Part shown: one piece after another, positions 1-9,440 of the stretch | Position numbering within the stretch: position 1 is the stretch's first letter | Layout of the letters: each line of letters starts with the position of its first letter | Assembly (NCBI RefSeq): GCF_006210265.1 | Contig: NZ_VCNC01000001.1 | Span: forward strand, 940,843 to 1,004,842 | Length of the DNA: 64,000 bases | Source: Desulfovibrio sp. UCD-KL4C | GTDB lineage: Bacteria > Desulfobacterota > Desulfovibrionia > Desulfovibrionales > Desulfovibrionaceae | Direction: 5' to 3' | Program-made: the position numbers and the translations under genes | Notes under the pieces: model-generated | Told to the model about the DNA's origin: nothing | Database searches by the model: none | What the model saw: the letters and a program-made list of their open reading frames with translations, nothing else

Positions 1-2911
1 TGTTGCGATGGCGGTTGGTATTGTAAGCTTCTACACATCCACTGGAAAGTAGCGGATATCCGCAGCATAGGTGCTTAGATGGCATAACAACGTTGACGCC
101 TGATTTAAGCAGTAAGTAAAGTGTAGCCATTCCAATATTTCTGGAGAACAGGCTGGCTCCGCATCCTGGGAAGTAGAAAACACTGTCTGGATTGGAAGAA
201 TTGTTCATGAACATTGACGCAATATCAAGTGACAAGTCTTCGCTAAGATTTTTGAAATCCATAGCGGGTGTTTTGCTCTGCAGTATGGGAGATTCCATGC
301 GTCTACGCCAGTGTCCGGGGACAAGCCCTAAAGCTTTACTTTGTAGTGAAGCTGAAAGGGATAAAAATTTAGCAACTTTGGGCAGTCTGCTATTTGGGTC
401 TTTAGAAACAAAACCAAGGGCAATGTTCTTAAGTGGATGACCGCCTGTTCCTTTATATTCGAGGAAACTCCTGATTTGCAGTGCAGCTCCGGCTGAATCA
501 ATTTTAACAGGGCATACTGAAGTGCACTTCCCGCAAGCGGTACAGTGTTCCATAATTTTTCTGAGCCTTGTCATAAGCTCAGGAGAAGGCTCACCACGCT
601 GAACCTGAGAATAGTAAATAGCTTCGATCAGTGCGCCAAGAGCAATGTTCTTATTTCTCGGGTGATACATAAGCCCCTGTTCAGGGTAGTACATTGCGCA
701 GACCTGCTTACATTTTCCGCAACGGGTACAAGTCTGAATATTACGCAGGAGTTCAATCAGATGTTCTTTATCTTTGATCGCAGTTTTATCAAGATCGTTG
801 ATAAGTCTGTTGAAAGAGAAGGTATAGGAGTCAGATGGAAGTTCTCTGCGAGTAAGCTTTCCTGGGTTAAGAATATTCAGCGGATCTACTTTTTCTTTGT
901 ATTTCCGGATCGCAGCAATTTTTTCGTCAGTTAAGTATTCAATTTTAGTAATGCCGATTCCGTGTTCACCGGAAACTTCACCGTTCAGTTCAAGAACTTT
1001 TTTGAAAACATCATCAACAGCTTCGTGAGCACTGTGCAGCATTTCCGGGTCGTTTGAGTTTACCGGAATATTTACATGACAGTTCCCGTCACCGGCATGC
1101 ATGTGGTTTGCAATGACGATCCGCTGATCTTTAAGTTTCTGGAAAATCTTGCTGATTTTAGAATCCAGTTTAGGGAATTCTTCGCGAAGTTCTTGAAAAA
1201 GATAGTGAACTTGACTTTCGAGTTCCTGATCGCCAAGGTCCGCACCGTTTATTTTTCCTTTGAGAATGCCAGTAGTTCTTTCCAGAGCTAGTTCAACTTT
1301 AGGCTCTTCAATTGGGAATCCGGATAGTTCTTTTACAGCCAGCAAGGAGCGGCGATAAATTTTAGCTAGATAAATTAAATTTAGATTTTCCAGAAAATCC
1401 GAAAAGTCTGGAATAACTTCAAGCGGGATAACGATATCTTCATTGACCTTAAAGCCGGATGTACGTTTTGCAATCGCGGACAATTTGTGTCTGTCTTCCC
1501 AGAATAATTCTGCTTCCTTGTCGTCACGAGCTGCAAAAATGTCTACAGAATCGAATGGTTGTGCAATAGCGAGGATATTATCCACAGCTGTTTGTAGAGC
1601 ATCCGCATCATCAGAATCAAGCTGAAGCAGGAGGACAGAAATAGGGTCGCCCTCATATTTTTCAGATTTCTTGATGTATTTGATAGCTTGAACATATTTC
1701 GGTCCGAATTCTTCAAGGGCGGAAATCTTTACGAGATCTCCTTCCTCACGAATTGTGTCGCGCAGTGCTACTACGTCTTTAATGACCATCATTGCATTAC
1801 GCATAGATTGTCCGAAAAATTCAAGGCAAAGTGTGCGGGAACTTTTAGGCTGTGGATAAAGGGTGAAACATGCTTCAGTTATGATGCCGTCCACACCTTC
1901 TTTCTGCACACCGGGTAAACCTCCGAGGAATTTGTTGGAAACATCTTTTCCAAGTCCCGGGCTGCGGATTTCATCAGCAGAAAGAACCAGTGTGTCTAGA
2001 AGGTCGCCTTTTTCATCAAGTACTTCAAAAGTAGCAGACTCATTAACAAATATCTTATGACGGGGGTGATCCTTACGGCGAACTTCTATCAGATTACCTT
2101 TGGGCATAACCATTTTGTAGCTTTGAATATTGTCAATTGTACAACCATATTCAAAGGCGAAAGGTCCGCCTGAGTTTTCTGAAATATTACCACCGATTGA
2201 TGAAGCTGATTTTGAAGCAGGGTCAACTGTAAAGAGAGTGTTTTTTTCTGCTGCCGCGTTGATTGCGTCGAGGGTTATTACGCCGGATTGAGCGCAGAGG
2301 GTGAGTGCTTCTGTATCAACACTTAAAATCTTTTTGAATTTTGAAAGCGAGAGGATAACTATACGTTCCATTGCCGGAATGGCTCCGCCTGTCAGGCCGG
2401 TTCCGCCACCGCGGGGAATAATGCCGAACTGCATATGATTTGCCAGACGGACAATTGCGCGAACTTGCTGGGTGTCCTCCGGGAAAAGCATTGCGATTGG
2501 AAGTTCAATTCTTAAGTCAGTTGCATCGGTTGCGGATTGTACCAGTTTGTCAGGCTCCGTGCTGATGCCTTCGTCAGGTAGAATTTCTTTGAGTTTTTCA
2601 AGAAGTCTCTCTCTGAATTCAATGTCCGCATCATGCTTGAGCCAGAAATTTTCTACCGCATGGGTTAATCTTTGCGGATATTCTCCGGACAGGGTCGGGC
2701 GGGCAAGGGTCAGGTTTCTTGAAACGCTTTTGCGAACCAGTTCCGGGTCTATGAACGGGTTGTATCGTACTAGAAAAAGTTCCGCGGCAATGCTTTCAGC
2801 AAGTGTGCGGACATTTTCAGGCCAGCCGTTAAAATCAAAAGGATTTAGGCCGAGTACTCGCGAAAGCAGGGCTTCGGATGCAATAGAAATATGTGGACCT
2901 AATTGAGGCAT
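1..2911 (-). CDS. FAD-binding / Fe-S oxidoreductase, D-lactate dehydrogenase (GlcD) type, 3' end outside window
   Basis: The reading frame is open from the ATG at 2911 to the window edge, about 970 codons, so the C-terminus is missing. In order it shows a GlcD-type FAD-binding domain with the glycine-rich PRGGGTGLTGG motif near residue 165, an FAD-linked oxidase C-terminal half (NHMHAGDGN, SGEHGIG), two ferredoxin-type clusters (CTRCGKCKQVC from about residue 728 and CTACGKCTSVCP from about 790), and the start of a cysteine-rich CCG domain (PGCG, then HLCCGYP near residue 949). Fused FAD plus Fe-S proteins of this kind oxidise D-lactate, glycolate or related 2-hydroxyacids and pass electrons to the membrane, which fits a lactate-using sulfate reducer. 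The exact substrate is inference. The gene is divergent from the aminotransferase at 3198. Confidence 0.85.
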   Translation of the reverse strand, partial: MPQLGPHISIASEALLSRVLGLNPFDFNGWPENVRTLAESIAAELFLVRYNPFIDPELVRKSVSRNLTLARPTLSGEYPQRLTHAVENFWLKHDADIEFRERLLEKLKEILPDEGISTEPDKLVQSATDATDLRIELPIAMLFPEDTQQVRAIVRLANHMQFGIIPRGGGTGLTGGAIPAMERIVILSLSKFKKILSVDTEALTLCAQSGVITLDAINAAAEKNTLFTVDPASKSASSIGGNISENSGGPFAFEYGCTIDNIQSYKMVMPKGNLIEVRRKDHPRHKIFVNESATFEVLDEKGDLLDTLVLSADEIRSPGLGKDVSNKFLGGLPGVQKEGVDGIITEACFTLYPQPKSSRTLCLEFFGQSMRNAMMVIKDVVALRDTIREEGDLVKISALEEFGPKYVQAIKYIKKSEKYEGDPISVLLLQLDSDDADALQTAVDNILAIAQPFDSVDIFAARDDKEAELFWEDRHKLSAIAKRTSGFKVNEDIVIPLEVIPDFSDFLENLNLIYLAKIYRRSLLAVKELSGFPIEEPKVELALERTTGILKGKINGADLGDQELESQVHYLFQELREEFPKLDSKISKIFQKLKDQRIVIANHMHAGDGNCHVNIPVNSNDPEMLHSAHEAVDDVFKKVLELNGEVSGEHGIGITKIEYLTDEKIAAIRKYKEKVDPLNILNPGKLTRRELPSDSYTFSFNRLINDLDKTAIKDKEHLIELLRNIQTCTRCGKCKQVCAMYYPEQGLMYHPRNKNIALGALIEAIYYSQVQRGEPSPELMTRLRKIMEHCTACGKCTSVCPVKIDSAGAALQIRSFLEYKGTGGHPLKNIALGFVSKDPNSRLPKVAKFLSLSASLQSKALGLVPGHWRRRMESPILQSKTPAMDFKNLSEDLSLDIASMFMNNSSNPDSVFYFPGCGASLFSRNIGMATLYLLLKSGVNVVMPSKHLCCGYPLLSSGCVEAYNTNRHRN

Positions 2912-3197
2912 AATATCTTACCGTGAAGTTTTTGTAGTCTAAGGCAGAACTGCCGGGGTGAAGAAAAAAAAGGAAATATAGGGGCCGCTTTGATGAAATG
3001 CAAGTCTCTATTGAGAGTCTTTTTAATTTTTTTAACTTATTATCTGTATATTGATAGGTACTCTTTGAGTGGTTGTAAAGATGAAGCTATGTAAAAGCTT
3101 GACATGCAGGGGTAAACTAAAAGAATATTCTGCTTCTATAATTTGTTTTTACAGTTTGATTATCATTTAAATATATAGCTGAAATGAGGATGCAGAT

Positions 3198-4337
3198 ATG
3201 ATTGGAGATGATTTTGCTGAGCTGAAACTGTTCATTACCGGACCTATTATGCTGCGTGAGGAAGTGCGTAAGGCCGCTTTATTGCCTGAGTTCGGTCATC
3301 GTGATTCTGAAAACATCAAGCGTTTTGGATCTATCATGAGCAATCTTATGACTATTGCAGGCAACCCTGAAGGATATACTCCTATCATATTTAATGGGTC
3401 TGGAACAAATGTACTCGAAGCTTCAGTTCGCTCACTTGTTTCAGATACTGATAAAGTTCTCAATGTTTCGGTAGGAGCATTCGGGGATCTTTACGGAAAG
3501 CTGTCTGCTGCTAATGGCAAGAACCTTGTTTCGCTTAAATTTCCATATGGTAAAGCCATTGATCTTAAAGTTCTAGAAGAATCATTGATTACGCATAATC
3601 CTCAAGTGGTGACTTTTACTCATAATGAAACATCAACAGGTGTTATTAATGATGTTGTTGCTGTTTGCAAAATGATCAAAGCTCACGGTGCATATGCTAT
3701 TGTTGACGGCGTAAGTATTTTCGGCGGAACTGATTCGACTATTAGTGAAGCCCGTCCTTTAATGTATTGTACCTCCACTCAGAAATCACTTGGGCTTCCG
3801 GCAGGATTCGGTATCGGCTATGTTAATGATGAAACTCTTGAAAAGGCTGCTGGAGTAAAGAGCAGGGGATACACAACAGACATTCTGGCTCAAATTGAAA
3901 AAGCGAAGCTGTGCCAGACTTTGACCACTCCAAGTGGGACTCTTAGCAATCAGATGTGCGTACAATTAGACTACATTGTTAATACAGAAACAGTTTCAGT
4001 AAGGTTTAAGCGACATGAGGAGATGCGTAAAATTTCTCATGATTGGGTCGCTGAGATGGAAGGATATGAACTTTTTGCTCAGGAAGGTTACCGCTCTCCA
4101 AGCCTTACTACTGTTAAAACTCCTGCCTACATGACAATCGATCGCTTAAAAGAGGTGAAAGAACTCATGCGCGGTTATGGGTATCTGTTTGATCCAGGAT
4201 ATGGAAAAATTAATAAGGAACTGCAAGAGCAGGGAGAATCCCCGATATTCAGGATAGGGCATATGGGTGATATTATGCCGGATATGGTTAAAGATTATCT
4301 AAAAATCCTTGGAGAAGTCCTTAATAGTTTTGAATAA
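3198..4337 (+). CDS. Class V PLP-dependent aminotransferase (alanine-glyoxylate aminotransferase family)
   Basis: This 379-residue protein has the length and layout of fold-type I, class V aminotransferases. The cofactor-binding Asp is seen in IVDGVS (about D170) and the Schiff-base Lys in STQKSLGLPAGFG (about K196). The opening FITGPIMLREEV and GSGTNVLEA near residue 70 are typical of the alanine-glyoxylate/serine-pyruvate group. It probably moves an amino group between a small amino acid and a 2-oxoacid in the cytoplasm; the actual pair cannot be read from the sequence. It stands alone, with its own terminator just downstream and a possible TTGACA box at 3099-3104 upstream. The ATG start follows GAGGATGCAG. 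Confidence 0.85.
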   Translation: MIGDDFAELKLFITGPIMLREEVRKAALLPEFGHRDSENIKRFGSIMSNLMTIAGNPEGYTPIIFNGSGTNVLEASVRSLVSDTDKVLNVSVGAFGDLYGKLSAANGKNLVSLKFPYGKAIDLKVLEESLITHNPQVVTFTHNETSTGVINDVVAVCKMIKAHGAYAIVDGVSIFGGTDSTISEARPLMYCTSTQKSLGLPAGFGIGYVNDETLEKAAGVKSRGYTTDILAQIEKAKLCQTLTTPSGTLSNQMCVQLDYIVNTETVSVRFKRHEEMRKISHDWVAEMEGYELFAQEGYRSPSLTTVKTPAYMTIDRLKEVKELMRGYGYLFDPGYGKINKELQEQGESPIFRIGHMGDIMPDMVKDYLKILGEVLNSFE

Positions 4338-4362
4338 TAAGTATTTAATTTTTAATAAAAAG

Positions 4363-4397
4363 CCCTGAACTTGTTATTTGCGAGTTCAGGGTTTTTT
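4363..4397 (+). terminator. Rho-independent terminator of the aminotransferase gene
   Basis: An 11-base stem (CCCTGAACTTG paired with CGAGTTCAGGG, one internal mismatch) with a short loop is followed by six T. It sits 25 bases after the stop codon at 4337. Confidence 0.9.
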
Positions 4398-4431
4398 GTT
4401 GCAATTAAAATATAGTTGGCTATTAAATAAA

Positions 4432-4947
4432 TTATTTCTCGAAAGCATAGCTCAGGCGAGCAGAAACAGCTAAAATGCTTCCCTGATATGCCGCGTCGAA
4501 AATATCTGAATCTGCCCATCCTGCTTCACGACATTTTTGCATATCAGAATCAGTAACAGATTTAGGCGCGTTAATAACTTTTTGTACCAGTTTTAGAAGA
4601 ATTTTTTCATTTTCCTCAAATGGAATTTCTTCCATGTCTCCAAGTAGTGAATTAATTTCACTTTCATTCATTCCTGCCAGTTTAAGAATCTTTAAATTAA
4701 GACCCACGCAATAGTCATAGCATAATTCATGTGCAGACATCAGGCGAATGGCTGTGAGCATAGGAAAAGTAAGTTTAGGATGGCTGGCAAAGTATTTAAT
4801 TCCGCTAACAAGGTTTGTCAGTAAAGCAGGGCTTACGCTGTACATCTGAATTTGAGTCGGAATTCCCATTTGTGGTGGGAATATCGAGTATGCTTCTTTG
4901 ATACTTCCTTCGGCCTTTTCAGGGGTGACATAATCTAACTTGAACAC
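4432..4947 (-). CDS. Carboxymuconolactone decarboxylase / AhpD-like protein
   Basis: The 171-residue alpha-helical protein carries HELCYDYCVGLN near residue 75. This matches the E-x-x-C-x-x-C-like active-site helix of the AhpD/CMD superfamily, whose members act as peroxidase partners or small-molecule decarboxylases. The two cysteines are three residues apart, so redox activity is plausible but unproven. The start is GTG at 4947, preceded at 6 bases by AAGGAG. It is a single gene that converges on the aminotransferase terminator. Confidence 0.65.
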   Translation of the reverse strand: MFKLDYVTPEKAEGSIKEAYSIFPPQMGIPTQIQMYSVSPALLTNLVSGIKYFASHPKLTFPMLTAIRLMSAHELCYDYCVGLNLKILKLAGMNESEINSLLGDMEEIPFEENEKILLKLVQKVINAPKSVTDSDMQKCREAGWADSDIFDAAYQGSILAVSARLSYAFEK

Positions 4948-5370
4948 GTGTTTCTCCTTTAATTAATTAAATATTAGTAACTGTGAACTGTTGGGCAAAG
5001 TTCAATTTTAAAAAAGTCAATTTTGTTAGGTTTTTGGGGGAGGAAGCTGAATATAATAGGTTGTAATAATTCAACTAGTCCTGTGCTAATCTTGTACTAT
5101 CGCTAGACCTCAGGTGCATAACCGTCAAGTTTCGTTTTGATAAAATTGAAAAGTAAATATTATTGTCCATAATGGAACAAAGACTCGATGAAAATTTAAA
5201 ATTCATGCTACAATTTTGAATAAAATAATTTTTATTTCGATAATTAAATCAAAATAATCATGTTATGTGAAAAAAATATCATAAACTCTTAAGTTCTGAA
5301 ATATTTAGTAAACGCTGTATTTAATGGCGTAATAGGCAACCGAGTAGCAAGAAAATATGCAGCTAACGTA
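4948..5370. other. AT-rich intergenic region between divergent genes
   Basis: About 420 bases without a convincing open frame separate the CMD-like gene (minus) from the TetR gene (plus). The sequence is AT-rich and has no tRNA-like fold, repeat array or terminator that I can recognise. The only clear signals are the TetR promoter and operator at its right end, listed separately. Confidence 0.5.
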
Positions 5371-5399
5371 TTGACACAGGATTTGATGCAGAATAATGT
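5371..5399 (+). promoter_or_regulatory. Sigma-70-type promoter of the tetR-sulP operon
   Basis: TTGACA at 5371-5376, a spacer of exactly 17 bases, then TAATGT at 5394-5399. The predicted transcription start falls near 5406, directly beside the palindromic operator. Confidence 0.7.
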
Positions 5400-5408
5400 C
5401 TAGTTTCC

Positions 5409-5424
5409 GACTGAGTGCTCAGTC
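5409..5424 (+). promoter_or_regulatory. Palindromic TetR-type operator
   Basis: GACTGAG-TG-CTCAGTC is a perfect 7-base inverted repeat around a 2-base centre. It overlaps the predicted transcription start, 25 bases before the tetR start codon. The TGACTGAG/CTCAGTCA style of site is common for TetR-family autoregulators, so I infer self-repression of the operon. Confidence 0.65.
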
Positions 5425-5448
5425 AGTTTTTTTCTAAATGGAGGAATG

Positions 5449-6042
5449 ATGACTAAAATGTCCCAAAAAAAAGCTGCTATTTTGGAAGCGGCTACCGTGC
5501 TTTTCGCAAACAAAGGGTTTGCTGATACTTCAATGAGTGAACTTGCGAGCATGACCGGAGCAGCTGAAGGGACAATTTTTTATCATTTTAAAAATAAGGA
5601 GCAACTGCTTCTTACTATTTTATCTGCGACAAGGGACAGCATTCTGGAAGAATTCAATGCACATATGGAAGAGCGCGAATTCAAAACCGGAATGGAAATG
5701 ATGGAAGAGGTCGTTGTCTTTTATCTTCTCCTCGCTGGACGAATGGAACATCAATTCCTTCTTCTGCATCGGCTTTTTATATATCAGCTAGCAGAAAGTA
5801 GGACTGAGTTCAGAGAGAATCTGGAGGATATTTACAGTTGTCTGGTTACTCTTTTTGAGCAGGCAATTGTGAGAGGGCAGGAAGATGGTTCAATTGGCGA
5901 TGTGAAGCCTAGGAAAAGTGCACTCATTGTTTTCACGATGGTCGATGGCTTGGTGAGATTCAAAAATTTTAACCTCTATGATGCTGGGGCTCTGTTCAAT
6001 GAACTTATTGAGTCCGTTCGTAGAATGTTGAAATCAAATTAG
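5449..6042 (+). CDS. TetR/AcrR-family transcriptional regulator
   Basis: The N-terminal helix-turn-helix domain is canonical: AAILEAATVLFANKGF, then TSMSELASMTGAAEGTIFYHF up to about residue 50. The rest is an all-helical ligand and dimer domain of about 140 residues with no family signature I recognise. Two ATG codons (5446, 5449) follow GGAGGA; the second has the better spacing, and ATG 5458 is also possible. The gene lies 13 bases before the SulP permease gene, so it probably represses a transport operon through the palindrome upstream. The ligand is unknown. Confidence 0.85.
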   Translation: MTKMSQKKAAILEAATVLFANKGFADTSMSELASMTGAAEGTIFYHFKNKEQLLLTILSATRDSILEEFNAHMEEREFKTGMEMMEEVVVFYLLLAGRMEHQFLLLHRLFIYQLAESRTEFRENLEDIYSCLVTLFEQAIVRGQEDGSIGDVKPRKSALIVFTMVDGLVRFKNFNLYDAGALFNELIESVRRMLKSN

Positions 6043-6055
6043 AGGTGTTTATCTG

Positions 6056-8191
6056 ATGCTTAAACGAATTTTCCCTTTTTTAGGCTGGTTTGATAAATAC
6101 AGCAATGCAGCATTAAGGGCCGATATTATCTCCGGTCTAACAGTTGCGCTTGTACTTATTCCCCAGTCAATGGCGTATGCTCAGCTTGCTGGTATGCCTG
6201 CGTATTACGGCTTGTACGCTTCCTTGCTGCCGCCGTTGGTTGCAGCTTTGTTTGGTTCAAGCCGTCAGCTGGCAACCGGTCCTGTGGCAGTTGTTTCGCT
6301 TATGACTGCCGCGTCTCTCGAACCTTTAGCCACAGCCGGCAGTCCCGGGTTTATTGCTTATGCTTTGCTATTGGCTCTGCTCGTAGGGGCTTTTCAGTTT
6401 CTTTTAGGGGTTCTCCGTCTTGGACTTGTTGTTAACTTTCTGTCTCATCCGGTTGTTAACGGTTTTACCAATGCTGCTGCAATTATCATTGCGTCATCAC
6501 AGCTATCAAAAATGTTCGGTGTCTACGTAGATAAAGCTTCGTTGCAGTATGAAACGATTATGCGTGTTGTCAGCAGTGCAATGCATTACAGTCATTTGCC
6601 TACATTAGGGATGGGGGTATTGGCATTTGCTATTATGATGGGGCTCAAAAGGGTTAATCCTAAAATACCTAATGTCCTTTGCGCAGTTGTTATAACAACT
6701 TTACTTTCGTGGGCAACAGGTTTTAATCATGATGCAAAGGTTAACCTTTCAGCGATTCAGAATGAAAAAGCTCAGACTTTGATTGCAGAATTTAATGAGA
6801 CTGTAAAAGGTATTGAGCAGTTATCTAAGAAGCGTACCGCAATATCCACTGCTGAAGATGCAGCCAAATCCTCAAAAGACGTCATAGGATACTATGACGC
6901 TGAGCATGATTTTAATGTTGTTGCTTATGAAGCAAAGCTACTTAATCATAAATCACATATATACCGTGAAGAGCTTAGAGCAATGCTTTTCACTGGGGTG
7001 AATCTGGCTGACGGAACTATCCAGTTTTATCTGCCTGATGCTGTACCTGTCGGTATGACTAGTGACGGACGTACTTGGCGTATCAAGGTTGGAAATAAAA
7101 TTCTAAATCCAGAATCACTTACAATGATGGGTGGAGGTGCTGTTGTCGGAAATGTTCCTTCAGGATTCCCGCCTATCGTCATTCCGAATCTTGATATAAA
7201 AGTAATGCTTAAACTTCTTCCGTTCGCTATTATCATTTCTTTACTTGGTTTTATGGAAGCTATCTCAATTGCTAAAGCGATGGCAGCTAAAACTGGACAA
7301 AGGCTTGATCCGAATCAGGAACTTATCGGACAGGGGCTTGCTAATATGCTCGGCGCCTGTACTAGCAGTTATCCTGCATCAGGGTCGTTCTCACGCTCTG
7401 CAGTTAACCTGCAATCAGGTGCGGTGACAGGGCTTTCAAGTGTGTTTACTTCTCTGGTTGTTGCCGTCACTTTGCTGTTCTTTACGCCTTTGCTATATCA
7501 TCTTCCTCAGGCTGTGCTTGCTGCAGTTATTATGATGGCCGTTATCGGTCTTATTAATGCTTCAGGTTTCCTGCATGCATGGAAAGCTCAGAAGTTTGAC
7601 GGGGCTATTTCTATCATTTCATTTATTGCAACTCTTGCATTTGCTCCTCACTTGGATAAAGGTATTATTATAGGAGTAACTCTCTCTCTGGCTGTGTTCC
7701 TTTATAAGAGTATGCGACCTCGGGTTGTCGCTCTTGCCAAGAGTGATGATGATGTTTTGCGTGATGCCAGTCTGCATGGGCTCAGGGAATGTGCGCATAT
7801 GGCAGTTGTCCGTTTTGACGGTCCTCTGTTTTTTGCTAACGCAAGTTTTCTTGAAGAGCAGATTGCAAGACGGCTGAGAGAAAAGAAAGATCTCAAGCAT
7901 CTCATACTGGTTTGCAATGGAATAAACGATATTGATGCATCAGGAGAAGAAGCTCTTTCTCTAGTTGTGGAAACAGTTCGCAGTGCTGGTGTCGATATTT
8001 CTCTTTCCGGAATTAATGAAGCTGTGTTGGCAGTGTTAAAACGCACGCATCTTTATGAAAAAATAGGGAAGGAAAATATTTATTCTAATACCGAAAAGGC
8101 GCTTTGTCAGACTCATGAAAAAGCTCACCGTGACGGTACGGAACCTAACTGTCCTCTTTCAAATTATTGTAGCATACACAGCAACTCCTAA
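6056..8191 (+). CDS. SulP-family anion permease with C-terminal STAS domain
   Basis: The 711-residue membrane protein begins with the SulP signature (residues 20-80: ISGLTVALVLIPQSMAYAQLAG and PPLVAALFGSSRQLATGPVA). The membrane core resumes with MLKLLPFAIIISLLGFMEAISIAKAMA, and a STAS domain (about 580-680, with NDIDASG) follows. SulP carriers take up sulfate, bicarbonate or other anions, and sulfate is the obvious candidate in a sulfate reducer. An insertion of about 140 residues (about 222-365), hydrophilic and partly charged, interrupts the membrane domain. The C-terminus ends in a short Cys/His-rich tail (CQTHEKAH...CPLSNYCSIH). It sits between tetR and the signalling genes. Confidence 0.9.
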   Translation: MLKRIFPFLGWFDKYSNAALRADIISGLTVALVLIPQSMAYAQLAGMPAYYGLYASLLPPLVAALFGSSRQLATGPVAVVSLMTAASLEPLATAGSPGFIAYALLLALLVGAFQFLLGVLRLGLVVNFLSHPVVNGFTNAAAIIIASSQLSKMFGVYVDKASLQYETIMRVVSSAMHYSHLPTLGMGVLAFAIMMGLKRVNPKIPNVLCAVVITTLLSWATGFNHDAKVNLSAIQNEKAQTLIAEFNETVKGIEQLSKKRTAISTAEDAAKSSKDVIGYYDAEHDFNVVAYEAKLLNHKSHIYREELRAMLFTGVNLADGTIQFYLPDAVPVGMTSDGRTWRIKVGNKILNPESLTMMGGGAVVGNVPSGFPPIVIPNLDIKVMLKLLPFAIIISLLGFMEAISIAKAMAAKTGQRLDPNQELIGQGLANMLGACTSSYPASGSFSRSAVNLQSGAVTGLSSVFTSLVVAVTLLFFTPLLYHLPQAVLAAVIMMAVIGLINASGFLHAWKAQKFDGAISIISFIATLAFAPHLDKGIIIGVTLSLAVFLYKSMRPRVVALAKSDDDVLRDASLHGLRECAHMAVVRFDGPLFFANASFLEEQIARRLREKKDLKHLILVCNGINDIDASGEEALSLVVETVRSAGVDISLSGINEAVLAVLKRTHLYEKIGKENIYSNTEKALCQTHEKAHRDGTEPNCPLSNYCSIHSNS

Positions 8192-8203
8192 TGGAGGTTG
8201 AAG

Positions 8204-9418
8204 ATGTCTGATATACTTTTATTCAGCGGCCTGTTTTGTCAGGCTGAGTCTGTTGTTAAACGTTTGCTTGATGATACACGTTACAATCTGATTACTGATT
8301 CTGATCTTGTTGCAGAAGCAGCAAAGCTTAGCGGAATGTCTGAAAAGACAATTTCAAAGGCTTTTGTATCAAAAGGTTCTATTTTTAATAAATTTAACCA
8401 TGAAAAAGAAAGATCAATAGCATGGCTCAGGCTTGCCTTGGCTGAAAAATTGGTCAACGGAGAAGATCCGCTTGTTTCAGGTTTTTCAGCTCTGTTGCTT
8501 TCTCAGTCTATTTCACACGTTCTTAAGATCTGCATTATTGATGATGTGCATAAGAGATCTGAAGTTGCACGTAATGAAGAAGGATTTTCTGAAAAAGAAG
8601 CTATTAAGGCAATGCAGCTTAATGATGAAGAAAAATCTATATGGGTAAAAGAACTCACTGGAGAAAAAGATCCTTGGGCAAGTGCTTTATATGATATGGT
8701 TGTTCCTGTCGGTAAAATAGGCGTTGATGAATCTGTTGCCCTTATTAAAGAACAGCTTGGCAATGTTGCTGTTCAGGTTACTGATCATTCCAGACAGGAA
8801 GCGATTGATTTTCTTCATGCTGCCAAGGTTGAAACAGCACTGGTCAGCAAAGGGCACAACGTTGAGGTTGCGGCTAAATCCGGAAAAATTGTGTTGACCA
8901 TTAATAAAAAAGTATTGCTGGTCGAACGTCTTGAAAAGGAATTGCTTGAGCTCACACAGCCACTTGATGGAGTCGACAGCGTTGAAGTCACTTTCGGAAA
9001 AGAATTTTATTCTACCGATATTTATCGTCGTATGGATTTTGAACTGCCATCAAGAGTTTTGCTTGTTGATGACGAACGTGAATTTGTACAGACTCTTTCA
9101 GAAAGATTATTAATGCGTGATCTTGGTTCTCATGTTGTTTATGATGGTGAATCAGCGCTTGATTTTATGAAGGATGATGAGCCGGAAGTTATGATTCTTG
9201 ACCTCAAAATGCCCGGAATTGACGGTATTGAAGTACTGCGCAGAGTTAAAGCCAGCAGACCTAATATTGAGGTTGTTATTCTTACGGGACATGGATCTGA
9301 CCAAGATAAAAAAGTTTGTATGGAACTAGGCGCGTTTGCTTATTTGCACAAGCCTGTAGATATAGAAGTTCTCAGTTCAACACTTAAAGAAGCTTACGCA
9401 AAAATTCGCAAAGCTTAA
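8204..9418 (+). CDS. Cytidylate-kinase-like domain fused to a response-regulator receiver
   Basis: Residues 1 to about 190 resemble the cytidylate-kinase-like family, with ITDSDLVAEAAKLSG and a later IIDDVHKRSEVA region. The usual P-loop at the N-terminus is replaced by FSGLFCQAES, so nucleotide binding is doubtful. A middle part (about 205-270) looks like a BON-type fold (VEVAAKSGKIVLTI...GVDSVEV). The last 120 residues are a complete receiver: LLVDDE, LDLKMPG with the phosphoacceptor Asp, ILTGHGS and HKPVD. I chose ATG 8204 because GGAGG lies 6 bases before it; an in-frame TTG at 8198 overlaps that site. It probably receives phosphate from the kinase encoded next. Confidence 0.75.
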   Translation: MSDILLFSGLFCQAESVVKRLLDDTRYNLITDSDLVAEAAKLSGMSEKTISKAFVSKGSIFNKFNHEKERSIAWLRLALAEKLVNGEDPLVSGFSALLLSQSISHVLKICIIDDVHKRSEVARNEEGFSEKEAIKAMQLNDEEKSIWVKELTGEKDPWASALYDMVVPVGKIGVDESVALIKEQLGNVAVQVTDHSRQEAIDFLHAAKVETALVSKGHNVEVAAKSGKIVLTINKKVLLVERLEKELLELTQPLDGVDSVEVTFGKEFYSTDIYRRMDFELPSRVLLVDDEREFVQTLSERLLMRDLGSHVVYDGESALDFMKDDEPEVMILDLKMPGIDGIEVLRRVKASRPNIEVVILTGHGSDQDKKVCMELGAFAYLHKPVDIEVLSSTLKEAYAKIRKA

Positions 9419-9440
9419 CTTAATCTATCCGGGGTAGGCC

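Noticed and set aside
192-2906. Seven short plus-strand open frames (for example 192-440, 545-934, 2472-2906)
   Set aside because: They are shadows of the large minus-strand FAD/Fe-S gene, whose frame is open from 2911 to the edge with clear cofactor motifs.
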